A stretch of DNA of 34,351 nt from Acidobacteriota bacterium (lineage in GTDB: Bacteria > Acidobacteriota > Vicinamibacteria > Vicinamibacterales > Fen-181): NCBI GenBank assembly GCA_003170135.1, contig PMZR01000020.1, positions 1-34,351 on the forward strand, read 5' to 3'. The notes below the pieces were generated by a model. It saw nothing but the letters and a program-made list of their open reading frames with translations, was not told the DNA's origin and made no database searches. This document shows positions 26,926 to 34,351 of this stretch, one piece after another (the stretch's first letter is position 1; each line of letters opens with the position of its first letter). The translations under genes were made by a program, and so were the position numbers.

Positions 26926-27893
26926 GTGGATCTGCGCATGGTCGGATCAGGTCCCAGCGAAGGCCCGCGCCCACGTGGGTCCACCATTCAGGCTTTCCTT
27001 GCGAGTCTCAGGTCCGGCCGCCCGCCTCGGTCAGTTCGTCGCGCGCCGCTTCCGGTGCACTTCGACTGGGTCGGCTTCGTCCAGGAGGCGGCGGTCGGGG
27101 CCGTGCCGTTCATCTGGGTGTACCAGCCGCCAGGCGGCCGCGAGACCTACGAGAATCCGGATGCGAACGGCGTGTATCCGGCGCACTGGGCGAGCCGCGC
27201 GGTCCTGGTGCGGGTCAGCGCGAGTCCCATCCGCTACGAACGGCGCCTGCCAGACGGGGCGGTCGAGGTGTATGCCCAGAGCGACGGCGCGCCCGTGGGT
27301 CAGCGGCGCGTATTTCTCACCGAGCTCATCGATCCCGCCGGCCAGGCGTTGCAGTTCACCTGGGATGCGCAGCGGCGCCTGGTGGCGATCACCGACGCGA
27401 TCGGCCAGGTGACGACGATCGGCTACGAGGATGTCGATCCCTTGAAGATCACGCGGCTGACGGATCCGTTCGGGCGCTCGGCCGTGCTCACCTACAACGC
27501 GGCCGGCCAGCTGGCGTCGATCACCGATACCATGGGACTAACCTCGGCGTTCGGGTACGGCGACGATGATTTCGTCAACAGTCTGCGCACGCCGTACGGC
27601 ATCACGACGTTCCGGCACGAGCCGAACGACGCTTCATCGAAGCCACCGACGCGCTGGGCGGCACCGAGCACCTCGAGTATCAAGACCAGACGCCGGCGCT
27701 GGCGGCGACCGCGCCGTCGGGCGACGTCCCCGCAGGCTTTACCGACGGGAACACCAATCTCGACCGCTACAACACGTTCGTGTGGGACCAGCGCGCCTGG
27801 GCTGCGGGCCCCAACGATCTGACCAAGGCGGTGGTCACGCACTGGCTGATGGGCGTGGACACGCACGCCGACGGCGCGCAGTACATGCAGCTG
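26926..27893 (+). pseudogene. Rhs/YD-repeat core fragment, frameshifted and truncated
   Basis: From about 27057 the sequence encodes Rhs YD-repeat material: LTELIDPAGQALQFTWDAQ, RLVAITDAIGQVTTIGYED, ITRLTDPFGRSAVLTYNAAG, QLASITDTMGLTSAFGYGDD. Near 27630 one base appears lost (GACGCTTC where GACCGCTTC would keep frame), and the homologous frame continues as RFIEATDALGGTEHLEYQ through WDQRAWAAGPNDLTKAVVTH to YMQLL. There it is cut by repeat copy 4 at 27894. The beginning (26926-27056) has no recognisable Rhs N-terminus. In life these are very large wall- or T6SS-associated toxin carriers; this fragment cannot be functional alone. Confidence 0.7.
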
Positions 27894-28130
27894 CTGTGTA
27901 ATAGGCCGTGGGCCGTGGCCGGAGCGCCGTCGGCCACAATCGGCGTGGCGCGTTCGCTGCTCGCCGTCAGGGGCGTTCCGGAGATCCCCCGCGCCGACGG
28001 CACGCGGCGCAGCCAGGGTCGCCTAACTAAGGGCCAGTCCGTTGACCACCCCCAACGGGCGGGGGCGCCCTCGACCGAGGCGCCGAGGCGATGGGACCCG
28101 CGGTGCAGGTGCCTAATGCGGCCTATCGTC
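27894..28130 (+). repeat. 237-bp dispersed repeat, copy 4
   Basis: Long version like copy 3 (CCTAACTA insertion), but with an intact second hairpin (GAGGCGCCGAGG) and GGGACCC (A at 28096) as in copy 2. Left flank is the Rhs core in mid-codon sequence; right flank is the 3' end of a minus-strand nucleotidyltransferase remnant. The Rhs frame reads through the whole repeat without a stop. Confidence 0.95.
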
Positions 28131-28353
28131 TACCCGCAACAGCCGCGCGCGCGCCAATCGCTTCACATCCTCAGCGGCCATTGCGATCCCGACACGCTGC
28201 TCCAGGAGCGTCGGATCGACCATGCGTTCCCGCACGAGCACGCGTTACGAAGTCGAGGTCTTTCTCCCGACCGGCGACGAGCTTCGAGAAATCGCGCTCG
28301 TTGGCGATAGCCGCGGCCGCGCGGAGAATGTGCTCAAGAGCGGTGCGATTCAT
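28131..28353 (-). pseudogene. DUF6036-type nucleotidyltransferase remnant
   Basis: On the minus strand from ATG 28353 the frame gives MNRTALEHILRAAAAIANER followed at once by SKLVAGREKDLDFV. In this family, as I recall it, those two parts flank about 120 residues that include the GSQA nucleotidyltransferase motif, so the catalytic core is deleted. After LDFV an extra A (GTAACGCG) shifts frame and the tail continues as VLVRERMVDPTLLEQRVGI and AAEDVKRLARARLL until cut at the edge of repeat copy 4. Such proteins are often antitoxin-like or toxin partners in DUF6036-type modules. Three independent lesions: internal deletion, +1 frameshift, 3' truncation. Confidence 0.6.
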
Positions 28354-28497
28354 AGGCTGCTGGCCGCGGCCACGTGGCCAACCTGATGCTTGCGTGCGGC
28401 CCGCGCGCCCGGCGCGAGTATCGGCTGGAGCTTCTGAAGGACCTGCCGGCTGCCAGCCGCGTCACATCCGTCTATCCTGCGCGGGACGTTCGTGATT

Positions 28498-28606
28498 CAC
28501 GGAGCCAGTGATGAACATCCGGATCCTCTTCGCGCTGTTCCTGGCAGTTTCGACGGTTCTTCCCGCGCATCCAGCGCGCGCGATCGCCGAGAACGCGCGG
28601 TCGCAG
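28498..28606 (+). repeat. Duplicated signal-peptide cassette, copy B
   Basis: Direct repeat of 18483-18591, about 10.0 kb away in the same orientation and about 91% identical by hand count. It spans the ribosome-binding region and codons 1-32 of the GH127 gene. The bases upstream of CACGGAG and downstream of TCGCAG are unrelated between the two loci. Confidence 0.8.
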
Positions 28607-30895
28607 GGCCAGGCCGGCGGCGGCCGCGGCGAGGCAGTTCTCCCGACCGCCGCGATTCCGCAGGAGTCGCCGCTGGCGTCCCGGTTGGAGCGCGTGCCCG
28701 ATGTCGAGGCTGAAACCGTCGTCGGCGAGCTGCCCCATCTGCCGTACCTGATTCCGGCCGTCTACCGCACCAACGCCAAGGGCCCTGACGTTCGCGTGAT
28801 CTGGCCATCGCCCAGGGACAACACCCAGGTGTTGACGCCCGGCACCTACACGGTGACCGGCAAGGTGCCCGGCACCCGGTTCGAGCCGAAGGCCACGGTG
28901 AGGGTGAAGGTGGCCAGCGGGAGGCCGACGGTCCCCAGCCGTACGGTCGAGCCGTTTCCACTGGGCCGCGTCATGCTCGAACGTGACACGAGGGGCCGCG
29001 ACACGCAGTTCATCAAGAACCGCGACAAGTTCATCCACGGCCTGGCGGCAAGCAATCCCGACAACTTCCTCTACAACTTCAGGGACGCGTTCGGGCAGCC
29101 GCAGCCACCGGGCGCGAAGCAGCTGGGCGGCTGGGACAACCAGACGACGCGGCTGCGAGGCCACGCGACCGGTCACTACCTGTCGGCCATCGCCCAGGCC
29201 TACGCAAGCACCACGTACGACGAGGCGCTGCGGGCGACCTTCCTGCGGAAGATGAACTACCTGATTGACACCCTCTACGAGCTGTCGCAGAAGTCGGGCA
29301 GGCCGGCGACGCCGGGCGGTCCGTTCGTTGCGGATCCGACGGCGGTCCCGCCTGGTCCCGGCCGCACCGGCTACGATTCCAATCTGCGCGCCGATGCGAT
29401 TCGGACGGACTACTGGAACTGGGGGAGGGGGTTCATCAGCGCCTACCCGCCGGATCAGTTCATCATGCTCGAGCAGGGCGCGACCTACGGCACGCAGAAC
29501 ACCCAGGTCTGGGCTCCGTACTACACGCTGCACAAGATCCTCGCCGGCCTGCTCGATTGCTACGAGGTGGGCGGCAACAGGAAGGCGCTGGAGATCGCGA
29601 GGAACATGGGCGCCTGGGTGCACCTACGGCTGAAGGTCGTCCCGGCCCAGACGCGCACCGGCATGTGGAATCGGTACATCGCGGGGGAGTACGGCGGTTC
29701 GAACGAAGTCATGGCGCGGCTGTACCGGCTCACCGGCGACCGGCAATTCCTGGAGTGCGCGAAGCTGTTCGACAACACGAACTTCTTCTTCGGGAACGCC
29801 GATCACGACCACGGCCTGGCCAGGAACGTGGACACGATTCGCGGCAAGCACGCCAACCAGCACATCCCGCAGATCACGGGAGCGCTCGAGACGTTCCGCA
29901 ACACGCGGGAACTCCCGTACTACCTGATCGCGCGGAATTTCTGGGACATCACGACCAACAGCTACATGTACAGCATCGGCGGCGTGGCCGGGGCCCGCAC
30001 CCCGAACAACCCCGAGTGCTTCACCGCCGAACCCGACAGCTTGTGGGAAGACGGGTTCGCAGGCGGCGGCCAGAACGAAACCTGCTGCACGTACAACCTG
30101 CTGAAACTGGATCGCCAGTTGTTCATGTTCGACCAGACCGCCAAGTACATGGACCACTACGAGCAGGGCCTCTACAACCACATCCTCGCGTCCGTCGCGG
30201 AGAACGACCCGGGGAACACCTACCACGTCCCGCTCAATCCCGGCGCTCAGAAACGGTTCGAAAACTCGGAGATGGATGGGTTCAGTTGTTGCAACGGCAC
30301 GGCGCTCGAAAGCAACACCAAGCTGCAGGATTCGATTTATTTCAAAAGCGTCGACAACAACACCCTGTACGTCAACCTCTTCATCCCGTCCACGCTCAAC
30401 TGGCCCGAACGCAAGCTCGTGGTGAGGCAGACAACGGATTATCCCTACGCCGACACGACCCGGCTCGTTCTGAAAGGGAAGGGCCGACTGGACGTCAAGG
30501 TCCGCGTGCCCCGCTGGGCCACCCACGGCTTCTTCGTCAAGATCAACGGGCGGGAGCAGCCGGTCACGGCCGTGCCCGGCTCGTACCTGACGCTGTCGAG
30601 GAACTGGCGCGACAACGACACGATCGATCTGCGCATCCCGTTCCACTTCTACCTGGATCCCGTCGTTGACGAGCCCAACGTCGCCAGCATCTTCTACGGT
30701 CCCGTCCTGCTGGCCGCCGAGGAGTCCGGCCCAAGGACCGACTGGCGCCAGCTGACGCTCGATGCGGCCGACATCGGAACGTCGATCGCCGGCGATGCGG
30801 CCACCCTGCGTTTCAGCATCGACGGCGTCGCCTTCAAGCCGTTCTACGAAACCTACGGGCGCTACTCCGTGTATCTGCACGTCGCGCTGAAGTAG
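28511..30895 (+). CDS. GH127-family beta-L-arabinofuranosidase-like glycoside hydrolase
   Basis: 794-aa exported enzyme. The ATG at 28511 aligns with the start of the duplicated leader; GTG at 28508 is possible. Signal peptide (1-25), a linker and extra N-terminal beta region to about 160, then the GH127 (alpha/alpha)6 barrel and beta-sandwiches (GLAASNPDNFLYNFRDAFG, LGGWDNQTTRLRGHATGHYL, YYTLHKILAGLLDCYEVGG). The zinc/catalytic pattern known from HypBA1 (Glu, Cys, Cys-Cys) is present: Glu523 and Cys525 in NETCCTYN, Cys593-Cys594 in FSCCNGTALES. Predicted to release L-arabinofuranose from plant glycans, in line with the large TonB receptors. Complete. Confidence 0.9.
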   Translation: MNIRILFALFLAVSTVLPAHPARAIAENARSQGQAGGGRGEAVLPTAAIPQESPLASRLERVPDVEAETVVGELPHLPYLIPAVYRTNAKGPDVRVIWPSPRDNTQVLTPGTYTVTGKVPGTRFEPKATVRVKVASGRPTVPSRTVEPFPLGRVMLERDTRGRDTQFIKNRDKFIHGLAASNPDNFLYNFRDAFGQPQPPGAKQLGGWDNQTTRLRGHATGHYLSAIAQAYASTTYDEALRATFLRKMNYLIDTLYELSQKSGRPATPGGPFVADPTAVPPGPGRTGYDSNLRADAIRTDYWNWGRGFISAYPPDQFIMLEQGATYGTQNTQVWAPYYTLHKILAGLLDCYEVGGNRKALEIARNMGAWVHLRLKVVPAQTRTGMWNRYIAGEYGGSNEVMARLYRLTGDRQFLECAKLFDNTNFFFGNADHDHGLARNVDTIRGKHANQHIPQITGALETFRNTRELPYYLIARNFWDITTNSYMYSIGGVAGARTPNNPECFTAEPDSLWEDGFAGGGQNETCCTYNLLKLDRQLFMFDQTAKYMDHYEQGLYNHILASVAENDPGNTYHVPLNPGAQKRFENSEMDGFSCCNGTALESNTKLQDSIYFKSVDNNTLYVNLFIPSTLNWPERKLVVRQTTDYPYADTTRLVLKGKGRLDVKVRVPRWATHGFFVKINGREQPVTAVPGSYLTLSRNWRDNDTIDLRIPFHFYLDPVVDEPNVASIFYGPVLLAAEESGPRTDWRQLTLDAADIGTSIAGDAATLRFSIDGVAFKPFYETYGRYSVYLHVALK

Positions 30896-30963
30896 GCAGC
30901 GCGCGTGATCCTGTCGGGATTGGCAACCTACGCCCGCTGGCCCGTCCCGCATACATGGGACCC

Positions 30964-32505
30964 CTACAGCGGCTCGACACCCTTGAGGTCGCTGTTCGCG
31001 GGTCCGCTGATGACCCGACCGTATCGGTCGAAGCTCGACCCGTGACACGGACAATCCCAAGTCGCCTCCGCACTGTTCCAACTGACGACGCACCCGAGGT
31101 GTGGACACACGGCTGAGCGTTCGTGGACGGTTCCCTGCTCATCACGATAGACAGCGAGCTTCGACATCCCGCGTCGAATGATCGCGCCCTGGCCTCGTGC
31201 GATCTCGATGGGTGCGTCAACGTCACCGCCCGTCAGGTAGCCCCCTACGTACTGCGCGGCGACATTGAGGGTTTCCTTTGCATAGTCCAGGGATGCCGCA
31301 AGGGTCGTCCGCGCAGGATCGTAGAGCGACACCCAGGGACATGCGCGCCCCATGATGGAGTCCGTGATGAGCATCCCCGCGATTGTGCCATGCGTCATGC
31401 CCATGCCCGAATCACCAGTCGCGACATAGACGTTGGCCGGACCGCCTGGATTGCGCCCGATGAAGGCAAGACCGTCAACGGACTCCATCACCTGACCGGA
31501 CCAACGGTGCTCGATCCCCTCAATCATCGGGAATCGCTCTCTTGCCCACGCTTCAAGCCGCTCGTATCGCCGCTGGCCGTCGTCTGCCTGCCCTGATTTG
31601 TGATCTTCACCTCCAACGAGCAGAACGTCGTACTGGTCGCCGTCGTGGGGACGAACGCTTTCAATTCGGACGTAGTGGTAAGGATCGCCCGTATCCCAGT
31701 AGAGCCCTGCTGCAACCGATCCGCGTGGAACCCGTGCGCCAATCACGTAGGTGGTATACGGGGCTTGCTTGGTGGAGATCGTCACGGTGTCGTTCACTGG
31801 GGCGTTCGTGGCGATCGCGATGGCATCAGCGGTCACCACCCGGCCCTCACTGGTGTTCACCCACGCATGGGCGCCGCCCTCCAGGTTCTTGGCGTGTGTC
31901 CCGGTGAAGATGCGCCCGCCGTCCCGATCAAGGGCGCGGCAGAGACCCGCGAGATACTTCAACGGATGGATCTGTGCCTGTCGAGGAAAGCGCAAACAGG
32001 CACCTGTGCCGAAGGAATCAACCGGCACATGCGCGAGGTGTTCGACCTCATCGAGTCCGGCGCGGTGCGCGGCCCTCAGTTCACGGTCGAGGACATCCTG
32101 GGATTCCCCGGGCGGGACAAAGAGGTAGCCGTCGACGCGTACGAAGTCGCAGTCAATCCCTTCCTCGCCGACGATGGCCTCGATGCGGTCAATAGCCGCG
32201 GTGTGACTCTGGGCAGCGAGTCTCGATCCCTCTTCGCCGTGCAGCCGCTCGATCTCGAAATAGTGGTCGTCGAGCGCATTGGAAAGGTGGGCCGTCGTAC
32301 GCTCCGTCATCCCTCCCCCGACGCGCCCGTCATCGAGCACGACCACCGACTTGCCCTCGCGCGCGAGGAGATAGGCGGTTGTCATGCCGGCGATCCCTGC
32401 ACCAACGACACACACGTCTGCGTGCGTGTTCTCTTTGAGGGGGTTCTCCGAAACCTCTGCCGTGGCCATCCATATCGAGATGCTGCGTCTGTCCGCGGTT
32501 TCCAT
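30964..32505 (-). CDS. FAD-dependent oxidoreductase with C-terminal Rieske domain
   Basis: 513-aa DAO-type flavoprotein fused to a [2Fe-2S] Rieske domain. The dinucleotide-binding motif [19 protein letters not shown] lies at about 33-51, followed by the FAD region [13 protein letters not shown]. Near the end come the Rieske cluster ligands Cys467/His469 (CPHLGC) and Cys485/His488 (CPCHGS), with the extra Cys472/Cys487 pair that forms a disulfide in bc1-type Rieske proteins. ATG 32505 has GAGGAG about 9 nt upstream. No signal peptide, so cytoplasmic. This fusion is widespread in soil bacteria; the substrate is probably an amino acid or amine-like compound, unproven. Convergent with GH127. Confidence 0.9.
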   Translation of the reverse strand: METADRRSISIWMATAEVSENPLKENTHADVCVVGAGIAGMTTAYLLAREGKSVVVLDDGRVGGGMTERTTAHLSNALDDHYFEIERLHGEEGSRLAAQSHTAAIDRIEAIVGEEGIDCDFVRVDGYLFVPPGESQDVLDRELRAAHRAGLDEVEHLAHVPVDSFGTGACLRFPRQAQIHPLKYLAGLCRALDRDGGRIFTGTHAKNLEGGAHAWVNTSEGRVVTADAIAIATNAPVNDTVTISTKQAPYTTYVIGARVPRGSVAAGLYWDTGDPYHYVRIESVRPHDGDQYDVLLVGGEDHKSGQADDGQRRYERLEAWARERFPMIEGIEHRWSGQVMESVDGLAFIGRNPGGPANVYVATGDSGMGMTHGTIAGMLITDSIMGRACPWVSLYDPARTTLAASLDYAKETLNVAAQYVGGYLTGGDVDAPIEIARGQGAIIRRGMSKLAVYRDEQGTVHERSAVCPHLGCVVSWNSAEATWDCPCHGSSFDRYGRVISGPANSDLKGVEPL

Positions 32506-32608
32506 CGCTCTTCGCTCCTCGTTCCTGCTGGGTCGGAACGTTCTGGTCTTTCAGCGCGCGGATTGGACCTGAGCGAGTTCCCAGTGCGAATTGGCCGTGG
32601 CTGGACGC

Positions 32609-32794
32609 TCAACGCATCATTGGGCCGCCGCCGATGTTGCCAGTGAGCCAGAGGATCAACAGAATAATCAGCACAAGACCGAGCAGTCCGCCGCCGTAGT
32701 GTGGTGTGCCCCACCCGGCACCTCGGCCGTAGTAGTAGCCACCGCCTCCGCCAAAGAGCAGCACCAAGACGATAATGACGATGACCAGCATCAT
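32609..32794 (-). CDS. Small glycine-rich two-helix membrane protein (DUF3309-like)
   Basis: 61-aa protein with two hydrophobic helices (LVIVIIVLVLLFGGG and GLLGLVLIILLILWLTG) separated by a Gly/Tyr/Trp-rich turn (GGYYYGRGAGWGTPHYGGG), the layout of DUF3309-type small proteins. An AAGGAGA site lies about 11 nt upstream of tandem ATG codons at 32794 and 32791. Function unknown; such proteins are often stress-related in soil bacteria. It precedes the oxidoreductase on the same strand by 103 bp. Confidence 0.7.
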   Translation of the reverse strand: MMLVIVIIVLVLLFGGGGGYYYGRGAGWGTPHYGGGLLGLVLIILLILWLTGNIGGGPMMR

Positions 32795-33364
32795 GACGGT
32801 ACCTGTCTCCTTTCGAGTTCACGGGTTGGAGGGGCTCCTGCAAAGCCGATGCGCAGGGGAGCACGCTCTCTGCCCGCTATCCCACTAACGACGTCGCGCC
32901 AATGTACGCCTCGGCTCAGGTTAACCAAGCATGTGGCATCAACCGCGCGATGTCTGTGCTCTTGTGAACACTCGGCCGGCTGGGGTCGAACAGCGTGTGT
33001 TCGTGTGTGTTCGTCTTCGAGGACGCGCCAGAGTTTGCCGGCAACCTGCCCGAGGAAGAGTGGGTGGCCGATCACATGGAAAGGTGTCTGGATGCGCAAG
33101 AGGTGAGCGGGTTCGGCCGACGTTCAGGCACTGAGCCTGAGAAGTTCCACGATCATGGCGACGGCGCGCTCGTTCGGCTTATCGTCAGCAGGTGCTGTCG
33201 AATGTGCCGTAGCGAGCAACGTCACGCGAGCGGCCCCGGGGCCCCGTGCGAGCGCGTGTGGCTACTCGCGCGGGGCGCCCAGGCACTGGCTGGGTGAGTG
33301 GATGGAAGTCAACCGGGCATCAGTCGAGAACGCTCAGCCCGATCGACAACGATCGAGCTGAACG
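32795..33364. other. Gene-poor intergenic stretch
   Basis: 570 bp between the small membrane protein and the end of katG. Apart from the M20 peptidase remnant at 33124-33171 I find no frame with protein-like sequence and a ribosome site. Frames such as 32995-33297 are Arg/Cys-rich and have no motif. Confidence 0.5.
33124..33171 (-). pseudogene. 48-bp remnant of an M20 peptidase 3' end
   Basis: Read on the minus strand this encodes ERAVAMIVELLRLSA-stop. It matches the last codons and stop of the peptidase gene at 16404 (45 of 48 bases by hand). The similarity ends exactly at the stop codon on one side and abruptly at 33171 on the other. It is a relic of a second, deleted peptidase gene or a short transposed piece. 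Confidence 0.6.

Positions 33365-34351
<987 letters not shown>

Noticed and set aside
22541..28130. Classical integron attC sites
   Set aside because: The unit is 233-237 bp, no RYYYAAC/GTTRRRY core lies at the ends, and no tyrosine integrase is in the window. Only the general idea of a cassette array is retained.
22541..28130. CRISPR array
   Set aside because: The repeats are far too long, only four in number, and separated by kilobase segments with genes rather than short spacers.
32938..33300. Short plus-strand frames in the region before katG
   Set aside because: Cys/Arg-rich, overlapping one another in several frames, without ribosome sites; part of the stretch is an antisense peptidase relic.

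Overview
The window looks like a high-GC chromosomal segment from an Acidobacteriota bacterium, probably of the Vicinamibacteria type. That placement is inferred from the gene set and was not computed. The supporting genes are two very large Oar-like TonB-dependent receptors with N-terminal carboxypeptidase-regulatory domains, a GH127 arabinofuranosidase, a beta-propeller/phosphoesterase fusion, DUF2844-DUF3443 and DUF3300-DUF2950 pairs, and Rhs and IS91 remnants.

Layout. 1-6.4 kb holds two convergent outer-membrane receptors. 6.8-10.2 kb holds a small membrane protein, a papain-like secreted or cytosolic protein with a clear sigma70-like promoter, and the DUF2844/DUF3443 couple; DUF3443 carries two pepsin-like D-T/S-G motifs. 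10.2-13.9 kb is a minus-strand MacAB-like efflux operon (fusion protein, ATPase, permease, small membrane protein). 14.2-16.4 kb is DUF3300-DUF2950, overlapping by four bases. 16.4-18.3 kb is a minus-strand group with an M20 peptidase, a membrane protein and an internally deleted membrane-protein pseudogene. 18.5-21.0 kb is a propeller/phosphoesterase gene split by an in-frame TGA where relatives have Trp.

21.0-28.5 kb is an accessory island. It begins with an IS91-family transposase that has lost the stretch where the catalytic tyrosine region is expected. It then holds four directly oriented, nearly identical 233/237-bp repeats (22541-22773, 23872-24104, 25824-26060, 27894-28130). The DNA between repeats is a patchwork: an intact metalloprotease lipoprotein gene, the 3' end of a surface-protein gene plus an intact CPBP protease gene, the first 50 codons of a probable Cas10-like palm protein, a possible toxin tail with a downstream exported protein, a frameshifted Rhs core, and a decayed antisense DUF6036-type nucleotidyltransferase. 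Most gene fragments end or begin exactly at a repeat edge, and no target-site duplication is visible. The array therefore behaves like a set of recombination junctions. I do not recognise the repeat family, and it is the best candidate here for something undescribed. Assembly chimerism across repeats must be excluded first.

The island is bracketed by two genes (18496 and 28511) whose first ~96 coding bases and ribosome-binding region are ~91% identical although the mature proteins are unrelated: a duplicated signal-peptide cassette. Downstream lie GH127, a FAD oxidoreductase with a C-terminal Rieske domain, a tiny glycine-rich membrane protein, a mostly empty stretch with a 48-bp remnant of an M20 peptidase 3' end, and the C-terminal half of katG running off the right edge.
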